From: JBGTLW01 sp964614575
GTDB lineage: Bacteria; Planctomycetota; Phycisphaerae; Phycisphaerales; Phycisphaeraceae
Length of the DNA stretch: 35,258 nt
Direction: 5' to 3'
Assembly: GCA_964614575.1 (NCBI GenBank)
Contig: CAZTLX010000012.1
Span: 1-35,258 of the forward strand
Position 1 is the first letter of the stretch. Every line of letters begins with the position of its first letter. The notes under the pieces were generated by a model. The model had not been told where the DNA came from and did not search any database. It saw nothing but the letters and a program-made list of their open reading frames with translations. This document shows positions 17,412-25,299 of this stretch, one piece after another. The position numbers were made by a program, and so were the translations under genes.

Positions 17412-19784
17412 TCATCCGCCGAGAATCGCATCGAGGTTGTCGTCGATCGTCGGCGGCGGTTCCGCGGGGGTATCGGCCTCGCCCGAGTCATCGGTCTGTG
17501 GGGCGCCTTCGGGCACTGGCGGCGGGGTGCTTTCCCCCGACGTCTGGGCATCCTGATCCGAGCCCTCTGCGGAGACCTCGGCCGGGGCGCGGCGCTGCGC
17601 CAGCAGGCGGGCCAGCGCATCGTTGGGACGCGGGATCGCGCGGACGGCCTCTTGCGGCGTCATCGGTTCCGCTTCCGCCGCTGCGTCACCCGCTTCGTCT
17701 GCCGGGCCTTCGTCCTCGGCCATATCGGGCGTGGAGGGATACGGTATCACCAGCGCATCATCGACCGTCACCGGGCCCGATATACCCTCGGTCAACAGCA
17801 GCAGGCAGATCAGCGTCGGGTACACATCCGGGGCGATGTGGCGCTCACGGAAACTGGATTGCTGCCGATTCAAAGCTTGGTAGAAGCTCAATTCGCGCTC
17901 TCGTTCCCGCCGCTGCGCGATGCTGATCAGGCGCTGGGCAAAATCATGCACCATGATTGCGAGCTCGGAACTGGTCAGGCCCACATTACGCTGATGCTCG
18001 GTGACCCATTGCCCGTCTTCGGCCTGCATCCGCATCAGGCGCAACGCCAACGCATCGAACAACTCCGCGTGACGCCGGGTCTCCGCAGCGTCTGATGGAT
18101 CGGCCGGGAGAAACAGCGACCGGGCGTGCAGCAGGCTGCTCAGCGGCGGGGTGAAAGCCGCGAAGGGCAGGCTATCGTCTGCGGACGGGTCTTCGGGGGC
18201 AGGCGGTATCTGGCCCCCGGCCTCCACCAGTTCCTTGACGGGGATGGCCGGCCGATCGTACACGCGTGGCCAGGCAGGGTTCTGCGGGTCCACCGCGAGG
18301 AACCGGCGCAGCGCGGCTTCGGCCGACGCTTCACCGCTGCGCAGCGCTTCGCGATGTCGTGTCGCCATCGCCGGTGCGGCGCGAATCAGGTAGGTCATCG
18401 CGGCAAAACCATCAAGGTGAGATTGCACCGTCTCGTGGATCAGCAGGCGCGGCAGCTCGCCACGCAGCGGGACATCCGCCAGATACCCCGGCTGCATCTT
18501 CGAGAACGCATGGTTCGGCCGCAGCAGGTTCAACTCGGTCCACCCGCCCTCGCGCAGCTGATGCTTCGAGACCGCGGCCAGCGCCGCGTGGATGCTGGCG
18601 GTCGTGTTTTCCGGCTCCAGCAGTTGTCGCCCGGCGATCTGGTCGCGCTGGGACTGGCCCGGCAGCAGGTCGTGCTCGGCGGCGACCGCGAGCGCCATGG
18701 CCGCCGCCGCGGAAGATTCGATATCCAGGGCGATGCGGTTGTAGATGTAGTAGGGCAGGCCGGCCATCACCACGCCCTCTTCCGGGCGATACACGTCCGT
18801 CACACTGCCCAGCCGTTTGCCCTGCTGGGTGTGCTGGGCCAGTTGAAACAGCACCTCACCGAGCACTTTTTCCAGCCGCATCAGCGCCTGCTGGCCGTCG
18901 CGTCGCGCGGCTTGCGCACTATCGGGCACGTCCGCCAGTTGCTTCTCGACTTCGGAAATCTGCGCCCTGAGCCTCAGCTCGATTTCGAGATAGCGTGCGA
19001 GCAGTGGGTAGTGGATCGCGACCGGCCCCCACAGGCCGTGGCCCTCGTCGCCGCGGTGACGCATTTGGGCGTCGATGAGCTTGGAGATCATCGTCTGCGT
19101 CAGCTCCGGCTCCGAACCCGATGCCGCGAACCCGGCGACCAGCCAGGCCAGGTCCCAGGTGTGGTCGGGCGCGCCATATTGACGCACGAGACGCGCCAAC
19201 GCCTCGGCGTGGGTGCTCGTCCGCGGGTCGTCTTCGAGGCCGGCCCGGCACAGGACGTACAGCGCCATCCCATTGAGCCCGAAGAAACCGCGTGCCATCA
19301 CGCGATTGCCGTCTTCCTCGAAGACCGGCTTACGCACCTCCTTGTAGATCTCGCCATGGGGATCAGGCACTTCGCGCTGGACCTCACGCTCGCCGACCTT
19401 CTTGCGCTCGACCACGACACGGCGCTTCTCATAGCCGGTGACGGTGCCGTACTCATCACGCACGGCAACCAATTGCTCGGCGTGTCGTGTTTCATAGATC
19501 GGGATCGTGACCAGCTTGCGGGTAAAGCGCTGCTCGACCCGCTCGGTGCCGACGCGCCGCCGCTCGTCACGCGGGGGCAGGATCAGCCCGGTCTCGTTGG
19601 CCTCGGCGGCCTGGCGGGCGAAAAGCGTGGCTACGCCGTTGGTCACCGCAACATCGATCGCCTCGGTCAGCGCCGCGGGTCGTTGCGAATCGGGGGTGTC
19701 GGTGTCCGATGCGCGAACCGATCCGACTTGCGTCATGAAGATGATGATGAAGAGGAAAATCCCGAAGAATCTGCGACGGTTCAT
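17412..19784 (-). CDS. Exported large helical protein, probable alpha-toroid, acidic tail; only leftward gene
   Basis: I do not recognise this 790-residue protein as a named family. It has a signal peptide or anchor (FFGIFLFIIIFMTQVGSVRA), then a charged segment (residues about 60-160) with VTIPIYETRHAEQL, VTGYEKRRVVVERKKVGERE and EEDGNRVMARGFFGLNGMAL, then long helical repeats (MALYVLCRAGLEDD, HTWDLAWLVAGFAASG, GLWGPVAIHYPLLARYLEIE) that look like the alpha/alpha toroid of squalene-cyclase-like proteins, with further helices and an acidic, Pro-rich C-terminus. The ATG at 19784 has GAAAGG seven bases upstream; a TTG at 19802 in frame is a poorer choice. It converges with the FAD gene across 74 bases with no strong terminator seen, and diverges from the vWA/Exb cluster across 467 bases. 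Shared envelope function with that cluster is inference from position. Confidence 0.7.
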   Translation of the reverse strand: MNRRRFFGIFLFIIIFMTQVGSVRASDTDTPDSQRPAALTEAIDVAVTNGVATLFARQAAEANETGLILPPRDERRRVGTERVEQRFTRKLVTIPIYETRHAEQLVAVRDEYGTVTGYEKRRVVVERKKVGEREVQREVPDPHGEIYKEVRKPVFEEDGNRVMARGFFGLNGMALYVLCRAGLEDDPRTSTHAEALARLVRQYGAPDHTWDLAWLVAGFAASGSEPELTQTMISKLIDAQMRHRGDEGHGLWGPVAIHYPLLARYLEIELRLRAQISEVEKQLADVPDSAQAARRDGQQALMRLEKVLGEVLFQLAQHTQQGKRLGSVTDVYRPEEGVVMAGLPYYIYNRIALDIESSAAAAMALAVAAEHDLLPGQSQRDQIAGRQLLEPENTTASIHAALAAVSKHQLREGGWTELNLLRPNHAFSKMQPGYLADVPLRGELPRLLIHETVQSHLDGFAAMTYLIRAAPAMATRHREALRSGEASAEAALRRFLAVDPQNPAWPRVYDRPAIPVKELVEAGGQIPPAPEDPSADDSLPFAAFTPPLSSLLHARSLFLPADPSDAAETRRHAELFDALALRLMRMQAEDGQWVTEHQRNVGLTSSELAIMVHDFAQRLISIAQRRERERELSFYQALNRQQSSFRERHIAPDVYPTLICLLLLTEGISGPVTVDDALVIPYPSTPDMAEDEGPADEAGDAAAEAEPMTPQEAVRAIPRPNDALARLLAQRRAPAEVSAEGSDQDAQTSGESTPPPVPEGAPQTDDSGEADTPAEPPPTIDDNLDAILGG

Positions 19785-20044
19785 AGTGAGGCCTTTCTTC
19801 AAGGCATTCTACACAATGCGGTCTTAGTTCCACAAAAATCCATGCAGATCAGACCGGCGGTCGATGGACGGATAGAAACGCCCGCACATTCTTCTTTGGC
19901 GGATATTCCCGATGGTGACGTAGATTCATTTGGTCGGATTAATACGCGACTATTGTCGGGCAAGAACCAAACAATGAGCAATAAGTACGGTGATCGGTGG
20001 GGTGTTGGCTGTCCGAAGATTCGATGCATGAGAAAACGGCGTTC

Positions 20045-20073
20045 TTGATTCCGCAATCTATGGACAGTATGCT
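20045..20073 (+). promoter_or_regulatory. Candidate sigma-70-type promoter for the vWA/Exb cluster
   Basis: TTGATT at 20045-20050 and TATGCT at 20068-20073 are separated by exactly 17 bases, four of six matches each to TTGACA and TATAAT. The position is about 180 bases upstream of the first vWA start. Planctomycete promoter rules are poorly fixed, so this is a suggestion only. Confidence 0.3.
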
Positions 20074-20166
20074 GTCTTATCAACGACCGACCGCATTGCC
20101 TCCCCGTGCCGCCTCGTGCCATCGCGTTTTGGATGTGCGACGGCAAGCGGTGGAAGGGGGTGGCAT

Positions 20167-20184
20167 CACCACGGTGCCGTGGTG
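20167..20184. promoter_or_regulatory. 18-bp near-palindrome CACCACGGTGCCGTGGTG, possible operator
   Basis: Two 8-bp arms (CACCACGG and CCGTGGTG) are perfect inverted copies around a 2-bp centre. It lies 68 bases upstream of the first vWA start, within the probable 5' leader, so it could be an operator half-site pair or an RNA hairpin. GC-rich DNA makes such matches by chance more often, hence the low confidence. Confidence 0.35.
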
Positions 20185-20251
20185 TGCCGGTGTCAGCCGG
20201 TGTCTCGCCGCACCGCGTCCGCATCCGTTTCACAATCTGGAGAACAAGGTC

Positions 20252-21277
20252 ATGATGCGACCCCGTCACGATGCCACTGAACCCGTGTCGATGATGTCTG
20301 ATGCCCGTGCGCCGCGTGAGCCGTCCGCACGCGAAGAGGCCGGGGCGGTGGCGCTGGCGTTGCTGCCCTGGGGCATCTCGATCCTGTTCCACGCGGCGTT
20401 GGTGCTGGTGGCGTTTTTCCTGATCTGGGCGGTGATGGCCCAGCGCGCGGAAGAGAAACTGGTGATCCCGGAGCTGACCTTCGCCCCGCAGGCGACGATG
20501 ATGATGCAATCCACCGAGCAACAGCGCGTCACGCAGAGCGGCCACACCCGCTCGATCAGCGCCGCCAGCGTGCCCGTGCCCTCGCCCAGCGACCTGATGA
20601 AGGTGGATTTGAAGCTGAACACGATCGGGCTGCTCGGCGGGGCGGGCAACCCCGGCCTCTTTAACCCGACCGGCACCGCGGGTGTTGGCGATGTCGAATT
20701 CATCGGCCAAAAGATCGGCAACGCGGAACGCATCGTCTTCGTCGTCGATGCGTCCGGCTCGCTGCTGGATACGTTCCCCTTCGTGCTGCGGGAGCTGCGC
20801 AAGTCGGTGGGATCGTTGAGCGAGAAGCAATCCTTCACGATCATCTTTTTCCAGGGCGATGGTGCGATGGAAGTCGCGGTGCCGCGCAGCGGTCTCAAGC
20901 CGGCCACCGCGCAGACCAAGCAGCAGGTCCGGGACTGGCTGAGCCCGGAGGCCGGGAACGTGCGGCCTCAGGGCGGGACCAACCCGCTGCCGGGCCTGCA
21001 ACTGGGGCTGCGTTACCGACCCGAGGTGATGCTGCTGCTCTCGGACAACATCACCGGCGGGGGGACGGGGGCGACGGCCTTCGAGATCGACCAGGCCCGG
21101 CTGCTCGACGAGGTCCGCCGCGCGAACGTCGGCGGCACGAAGATCACCACCATGCAGTTTCTCTACCCCGATCCGTTGGAGAAGGTTCCCGGCATGCGGG
21201 GCACGCTGGAGCAGATCGCCGAGCAATCCGGCGGTGATTTTATACCGATACACGCGGGCGATTTGAACCTGCCCTGA
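20252..21277 (+). CDS. vWA-domain protein with TonB/TolA-like N-terminal anchor (first paralogue)
   Basis: The 341-residue product has a short cytoplasmic N-terminus, one membrane helix (LLPWGISILFHAALVLVAFF, residues about 38-62) and a Pro/Thr/Ser-containing linker (residues about 70-155), then a von Willebrand A domain. The helix holds Ser43-x3-His47, the SxxxH motif that in TonB and TolA contacts ExbB-ExbD/TolQ-TolR. The vWA MIDAS appears complete: Asp166-x-Ser168-x-Ser170 (VVDASGS), Thr243 in GGTNPLPG and Asp265 in LLSDNITGG. No TonB C-terminal domain follows. GGAGA at 20239-20243 supports the ATG at 20252 (a second ATG is at 20255). Together with downstream ExbB and ExbD genes, it is read as an energised transducer whose periplasmic end is a metal-dependent binding domain; that role is inference. 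Confidence 0.85.
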   Translation: MMRPRHDATEPVSMMSDARAPREPSAREEAGAVALALLPWGISILFHAALVLVAFFLIWAVMAQRAEEKLVIPELTFAPQATMMMQSTEQQRVTQSGHTRSISAASVPVPSPSDLMKVDLKLNTIGLLGGAGNPGLFNPTGTAGVGDVEFIGQKIGNAERIVFVVDASGSLLDTFPFVLRELRKSVGSLSEKQSFTIIFFQGDGAMEVAVPRSGLKPATAQTKQQVRDWLSPEAGNVRPQGGTNPLPGLQLGLRYRPEVMLLLSDNITGGGTGATAFEIDQARLLDEVRRANVGGTKITTMQFLYPDPLEKVPGMRGTLEQIAEQSGGDFIPIHAGDLNLP

Positions 21278-21364
21278 GGCTTGGCCGTACCATTTTCCAG
21301 AGCAACCGGTGCCTTGACCGCCGTCGTGGGGCAAAGCGACTTCTCCGGGGGCGGATGATTGATC

Positions 21365-21393
21365 TGGACAGGTCGGTGCGGGCATGGCACAAT
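21365..21393 (+). promoter_or_regulatory. Candidate promoter between the two vWA genes
   Basis: TGGACA (21365-21370) and CACAAT (21388-21393) are 17 bases apart, matching the -35 box in five and the -10 box in four of six positions. The 269-base gap (21278-21546) between the two paralogues is long for an operon and would suit an internal promoter driving the second vWA, the helical gene and exbB/exbD. Nothing else is recognised in the gap. Confidence 0.4.
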
Positions 21394-21546
21394 ACGTTGA
21401 TGGGGATGGGTTTGTGGGCGTGGTCGGGTGCCGCCCGGCAACCGCGGCTCGCACCCCCATGCGTGGCATCCCGGCGTCAGTCGGTCCCTTGTCCCCCTTG
21501 TTTCCCGCCTCGGGCTCCGGCCCGTCCCCCGACCCACGGAGGCGAC

Positions 21547-22614
21547 ATGTTCAAGCTTGGTTTTGCAGAGTCCCGTCAGCCCGCCCCCGGAAGTGCGCCG
21601 GCCCCCGATTCGCCGCAAGGCGATCCCGCGCTCGAGCAGGAAGAAGACCCTTCGGTCGGCGAAGAGGCGAGTGTGGTGGTCATGGCCCTGCTGCCGTGGG
21701 GCATCTCGATCCTCTTCCACGCGGCGTTGGTGCTGCTGGCCTTCTTCATCATCTGGGCGGTGATCGCCGAGCGGACCGAGGAAGAGCTGATCATCCCCGA
21801 TGTTCGCCTGAGCCAGAACCCCGGCGCGCCGCTGACCATGAAGCAGATGGAGAAGGTCACGCCTTCTTCCGCCCGCCGTTCGGTCACGCGGACCACCACC
21901 CCGACGCAGACCAGCTCGCAGACCACCAAGGTCAACCTCAAGACCCCGCTGATCGGCGTGCAGGGCTCGGTGGGCGGCAAGTCCAGCCCGTTCGGCACGA
22001 CCGTCGGCGAGGGCGCGGGCTTCAACGCCAACTTCTTCGGCTCCGGCGGCAACGCCCGCAACATCGTCTTCGTCGTCGATGCCTCCGGCTCGCTGCTCGA
22101 TACCTTCCCCTTCGTCATCCTCGAACTGAAGAAAACCGTCCGCAACCTTTCCGAGAAGCAGACGTTCACGATCATCTTTTTCCAGGGCGACGGCGACAAG
22201 CCGGTTGAGGTGCCCGTGCCACGCTCCGGCATGAAGCCCGCCACCGCCGACGTCAAGCAGCGCGTGATCGACTGGATCGAGCCGGCCAACGGCAACATCC
22301 AGCCCCGTGGGGGGACCAACCCGCTGCCCGGTCTCCAGTTGGCCCTGCGTTACCGCCCGCAATTGATGTACCTGCTCTCGGACAACATCACCGGCGGGGG
22401 GACCGGTGCGACGATCTACGAGATCGAGCAGCAGCGACTCCTCGACGAGGTCAAACGCGCCAACAGCGCCAACACCAAGATCAACACGATCCAATTCCTC
22501 TATGAAGACCCACTAAGCAAAGTGCCCGGCAAGAAGGGCACGCTCGAGCAGATCGCCGAGATGACCGGCGGCATCTTCAAGTTCGTCACCGCCAGCGACC
22601 TGAACATCAATTAA
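21547..22614 (+). CDS. vWA-domain protein with TonB/TolA-like N-terminal anchor (second paralogue)
   Basis: This 355-residue protein is a tandem paralogue of the preceding vWA protein. It has an acidic Pro-rich cytoplasmic segment (residues 1-45), a membrane helix containing the same WGISILFHAALVL block with Ser54-x3-His58, a linker of basic/Ser/Thr residues, and a vWA domain from about residue 170. MIDAS residues are Asp178, Ser180, Ser182 (VVDASGS), Thr257 (GGTNPLPG) and Asp279 (LLSDNITGG). The vWA domains of the two proteins share long identical blocks (DASGSLLDTFPFV, FTIIFFQGDG, SDNITGGGTGAT), whereas the linkers differ. GGAGG at 21538-21542 precedes the ATG by four bases. It is followed after 48 bases by the helical protein and then exbB. 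Different ligands or a heteromeric pair are possible. Confidence 0.87.
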   Translation: MFKLGFAESRQPAPGSAPAPDSPQGDPALEQEEDPSVGEEASVVVMALLPWGISILFHAALVLLAFFIIWAVIAERTEEELIIPDVRLSQNPGAPLTMKQMEKVTPSSARRSVTRTTTPTQTSSQTTKVNLKTPLIGVQGSVGGKSSPFGTTVGEGAGFNANFFGSGGNARNIVFVVDASGSLLDTFPFVILELKKTVRNLSEKQTFTIIFFQGDGDKPVEVPVPRSGMKPATADVKQRVIDWIEPANGNIQPRGGTNPLPGLQLALRYRPQLMYLLSDNITGGGTGATIYEIEQQRLLDEVKRANSANTKINTIQFLYEDPLSKVPGKKGTLEQIAEMTGGIFKFVTASDLNIN

Positions 22615-22662
22615 GCGCGAAAAGCGTTTGTGACCCGCCGCCGCCCCGGAGCCTGCCCAACG

Positions 22663-23799
22663 ATGACGCGACCGACCCGACTCATTCGCCTGCCCCGCCG
22701 CCGATGCCTGGCTGCCGCGCTGCTGATCCTGCCGCTGGCGCCGTGGGCGGTGGCCGACGCGGTCAAGCTCTCGGGTTTCTGGATCGAGAACGTGCAGGTC
22801 CACAAGATCGAGGATGGGAAGGTCATCTACCTGGGTCCGGCCGGCAGCGATATCGAAGCCGATCTGGCGAACCTGCAGGGCTTGAGGCTCGACGCCTACC
22901 CGGCGTTGAGCGAGGGGCTCGACGCGGCGGAAGCGGGGGAGATCGGCAAGGGTATCGAGGCGCTGCGCAAGGTGTATCGCGACGCGAAAGAGCCTTGGCT
23001 CAAGCGTTTCCTGGAGTGGAAACTCTCCGATCTGTACAACAAGCAAAACGACGGGCCCAACGCGCTGCGTTTTTATCTCGCGCTGGTCAAGGCCAACGCG
23101 CACGCGTCGTACCTGGACCGCCCGCCGATCAATGCCGCGGCCGCGACCCCGCCCGCGCAAGGCGCGAAGCTGGTCGAGGAGCTGAAGACGGCGGCGGAGT
23201 CGGTAAACGACGAGTTGACGCGCCAGCACCTGGCGACCTTGGTCGAACTGATCCCCACTCCCGCCGAGGCCCAACCGACGCCACCGAGCAACGGTGAGCC
23301 GGCGACGCCCACCCGCAACGACAACGGCACCGCTCCCGTGCCGGCCCAGGCCACGACGGTCGCGGCGGGGGGGATCGTGCTGCCGACTAATCCGCCCGAC
23401 TCGCCCACCGTTGCGCTGCTCAAGCAGGGGCAGCTGAGCAAGGCGCTGGAGTCGGCGCAGCGCGACGTGCAGGTCGTCGGGGGGTTATCGGAGAAAATTT
23501 TCTATAAAGGCCTGATTCAACGCGCGATCGCGGATGCGGCCAAAGCCGATGATCCCCGCCGTGAGCAGTTGTACAAAGACGCGGGACTTTCGTTCATGCG
23601 GGTGGTGATCCACTTCCCCAAGAGCCGTTACGCCCCGCTGGCGTTGCTCGAGGTGGGTTACGTGCACGAGCAGATCGGCGAAGCCGATCAGGCCGCCCGG
23701 CTGTATGAAGAGGTCGCCAACGCCATCACCCCCGAGGACGACCCGAACTACCACGCCCGCATGCTGGCGTTGACCGGCTCGGAGTCCCCGACGCCCTGA
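22663..23799 (+). CDS. Exported helical/TPR-like protein of the vWA-Exb cluster
   Basis: The 378-residue product has a signal peptide (CLAAALLILPLAPWAVADA), then a short beta segment (VKLSGFWIENVQVHKIEDGK, IYLGPAGSDIEADL), then helical pairs of TPR character (LSEGLDAAEAGEIGKGIEAL, LKRFLEWKLSDLYNKQN). A Pro/Thr-rich linker sits near residues 205-250, and a second helical part ends with SRYAPLALLEVGYVHEQIGE. The ATG at 22663 follows the upstream gene by 48 bases; a GTG at 22630 would add 11 residues before the signal. Placed between the vWA transducer and exbB, it is probably a periplasmic partner of the complex; this is inference, and no enzymatic motif is seen. Confidence 0.7.
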   Translation: MTRPTRLIRLPRRRCLAAALLILPLAPWAVADAVKLSGFWIENVQVHKIEDGKVIYLGPAGSDIEADLANLQGLRLDAYPALSEGLDAAEAGEIGKGIEALRKVYRDAKEPWLKRFLEWKLSDLYNKQNDGPNALRFYLALVKANAHASYLDRPPINAAAATPPAQGAKLVEELKTAAESVNDELTRQHLATLVELIPTPAEAQPTPPSNGEPATPTRNDNGTAPVPAQATTVAAGGIVLPTNPPDSPTVALLKQGQLSKALESAQRDVQVVGGLSEKIFYKGLIQRAIADAAKADDPRREQLYKDAGLSFMRVVIHFPKSRYAPLALLEVGYVHEQIGEADQAARLYEEVANAITPEDDPNYHARMLALTGSESPTP

Positions 23800-23880
23800 C
23801 CCGCCGCCAATCCGGTCGATCCGGTATTCTTACCCGCCTGACTCCCGCCCCCTAACCCCGCCCCGCCGAGGACCCTACGC

Positions 23881-24678
23881 ATGATCCGACGTTTCCTTTT
23901 CAGCACCGCCGGCCTTTGGTTTCTAGTACTGGCCCCCGCGGCTCTGGCTCAAGATAACGCGCCCCAGACCAAGAACTACGCCCAGATGTTCCTCTGGTCC
24001 GACGACGTGATCGGCCTGGCCATCATCTGGCTGCTCCTGCTGCTCTCGGCCACGAGCATCGGCTACGCCATCAAGCTCACCCTCCAGTACCGCCGCTCCA
24101 CCCTCCTGCCCGACGAGACGCGCGACGAACTCGAATCGCTGCTCGCGGAGAAGAAGTACCGCGAGGCCATCGATTACGCCAACAGCGACGACAGCTATCT
24201 GGGCAAGGTCGCCGCCGCCGCGCTCAATGAAGCGGCTAACGGTTTTAGCGCGATGGAGCGGGCGATCGAGGAGACCGGCGACGCCGAGACCACCCGCGTG
24301 CTTCGCCCCATCGAATACCTCAACGTGCTGGGCAACATCGCCCCCATGCTCGGGCTCTTCGGCACGGTGTACGGCATGATCCTCGCCTTCCAGCAGTTGG
24401 TCGCCTCCAGCGGTCAGCCCGACCCGGCGGAACTGGCGGCCGGCATCTCCACCGCCCTGGTCACCACTTTCTGGGGCCTGGTCGTCGCCATCCCCGCGCT
24501 GGCGGCTTACGCCCTGGTCCGCAACAAGATCGACGCCCTGACCTCCGAGGGGTTGCTGATCGCCGAGGAATTAATCAACCCGTTCAAGCCCGGCGCCAAG
24601 CGGTCGTCTTCAAGTTCGGCGTCCGCATCGTCGAGCAGTTCATCCAGTTCGCGGCCCCAGCCCCAGCCGCAGGCGTAG
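23881..24678 (+). CDS. exbB: ExbB/TolQ/MotA-type proton channel subunit
   Basis: The product is 265 residues. A signal-like N-terminus (FLFSTAGLWFLVLAPAALAQ) is followed by a first membrane helix (DDVIGLAIIWLLLLLSATSI, residues 41-60), a cytoplasmic helical loop (to about residue 145), and the two conserved helices: NIAPMLGLFGTVYGMILAF (152-170) and GISTALVTTFWGLVVAIPAL (188-207), the MotA/TolQ/ExbB signature. The C-terminus is unusual: a Ser/Ala run near residues 240-258 and PQPQPQ. By family knowledge five such subunits surround an ExbD pair and use the proton gradient to move a periplasmic partner. It is followed by two exbD genes. The extra N-terminal hydrophobic segment before helix 1, probably a cleaved signal, is seen in several non-proteobacterial ExbB/TolQ proteins. 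The symbol is given at family level. Confidence 0.92.
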   Translation: MIRRFLFSTAGLWFLVLAPAALAQDNAPQTKNYAQMFLWSDDVIGLAIIWLLLLLSATSIGYAIKLTLQYRRSTLLPDETRDELESLLAEKKYREAIDYANSDDSYLGKVAAAALNEAANGFSAMERAIEETGDAETTRVLRPIEYLNVLGNIAPMLGLFGTVYGMILAFQQLVASSGQPDPAELAAGISTALVTTFWGLVVAIPALAAYALVRNKIDALTSEGLLIAEELINPFKPGAKRSSSSSASASSSSSSSSRPQPQPQA

Positions 24679-24690
24679 GGGTGCAGCTAT

Positions 24691-24707
24691 GAGTTGTGAG
24701 TTGTGAG
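24691..24707 (+). repeat. Heptamer tandem repeat, unit GAGTTGT
   Basis: Two perfect copies of GAGTTGT and a partial third (GAG) lie directly after the exbB stop. A related TGAGC follows. Similar 7-bp units are known from the short tandem repeats of cyanobacteria. Confidence 0.6.
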
Positions 24708-24740
24708 CCTTGAGCTGGGGTGGGTGTCCGCCGCGTGCGA

Positions 24741-24770
24741 ATCGAAAATCGAAAATCGAATATCGAAAAT
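24741..24770 (+). repeat. Heptamer tandem repeat, unit ATCGAAA
   Basis: Four units in register (ATCGAAA, ATCGAAA, ATCGAAT, ATCGAAA) plus AT fill the exbB-exbD junction and occupy the place where a ribosome site for the next gene would be. The composition is strikingly AT-rich against the surroundings. Confidence 0.75.
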
Positions 24771-24774
24771 CTCC

Positions 24775-25284
24775 ATGTCCCAAGTCACGAAAAAAGGTGC
24801 CGTCACGCCGTCGATGAACATCACGCCGTTGATCGACGTGGTGTTCCTGCTGATCATTTTCTTCATGCTGGTCAGCAACATCATCGCGGAGGAAGCGGTG
24901 CCGATGATCGTGCCCACGGTGGATGAGCCTAAGACGATCGACCTGGGGGAGGTCGATCGTGTGGTCATCAACGTCGCCCCCGAGGACTTTGATAAAGACG
25001 CGCGGCTCGAAGGCAACGTGCTGGCGGTGCCCGGCGTGGCCAAGTTCCTCAAGATCGGCACGACGACGTACGAGATGTCCGCCGAGGGACTCAAGACCGC
25101 GGAAGAGGCGCTGTCGGCCCGGGTGGAGAACGGCCCGAAAAACCCCGACGGCACCTCCTCGCTCGAAGTCGTCCTCCGTGCGGATGCGGGGCTGTTCTAC
25201 AGCGAAGTCCAGCCGGTCATGACCATGATTACCGCCGCGAAGATCGGCAAGGTCAACCTCGTGGCGTTTATGCCGGAAGATTAA
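24775..25284 (+). CDS. exbD: ExbD/TolR family protein (first)
   Basis: The 169-residue product has a short cytoplasmic N-terminus and one membrane helix with the ExbD/TolR block MNITPLIDVVFLLIIFFMLV; Asp21 is the proton-carrying residue by family knowledge. A periplasmic domain follows. The ATG at 24775 is directly behind the ATCGAAA repeat and has no visible ribosome site. The frame is open back to a GTG at 24703, through both heptamer arrays, but the ATG gives the usual ExbD N-terminus. The periplasmic part carries a longer insertion than usual (EDFDKDARLEGNVLAVPG). It is one of two different ExbD genes after a single exbB, as in the AglR-AglQ-AglS motor of Myxococcus (parallel only). Confidence 0.9.
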   Translation: MSQVTKKGAVTPSMNITPLIDVVFLLIIFFMLVSNIIAEEAVPMIVPTVDEPKTIDLGEVDRVVINVAPEDFDKDARLEGNVLAVPGVAKFLKIGTTTYEMSAEGLKTAEEALSARVENGPKNPDGTSSLEVVLRADAGLFYSEVQPVMTMITAAKIGKVNLVAFMPED

Positions 25285-25299
25285 GTCGAACCAGCCGCC

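Larger units (their letters stand above)
19785..20251. other. Divergent intergenic region of 467 bases
   Basis: This stretch separates the leftward alpha-toroid gene from the first vWA gene. Its left part (19800-20070) is markedly less GC-rich than the neighbours. An in-frame extension of the vWA gene reaches back to 19997, but the extra residues are not believable, and the real start has its own ribosome site. It holds a promoter candidate for the rightward operon and a near-palindrome (separate entries). For the leftward gene, TAGAAT on the minus strand (19806-19811) could be a -10 box, with only a weak TTGTGG partner 18 bases further. Confidence 0.5.

Noticed and set aside
18126..20048. 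640-codon rightward open frame overlapping the leftward alpha-toroid gene
   Set aside because: The leftward frame has a signal peptide, ribosome site and sensible composition; the rightward one is rich in Arg/His/Gln without domains.
24741..24770. CRISPR-like array
   Set aside because: Units are 7 bp in direct tandem without spacers, and no cas gene is near.
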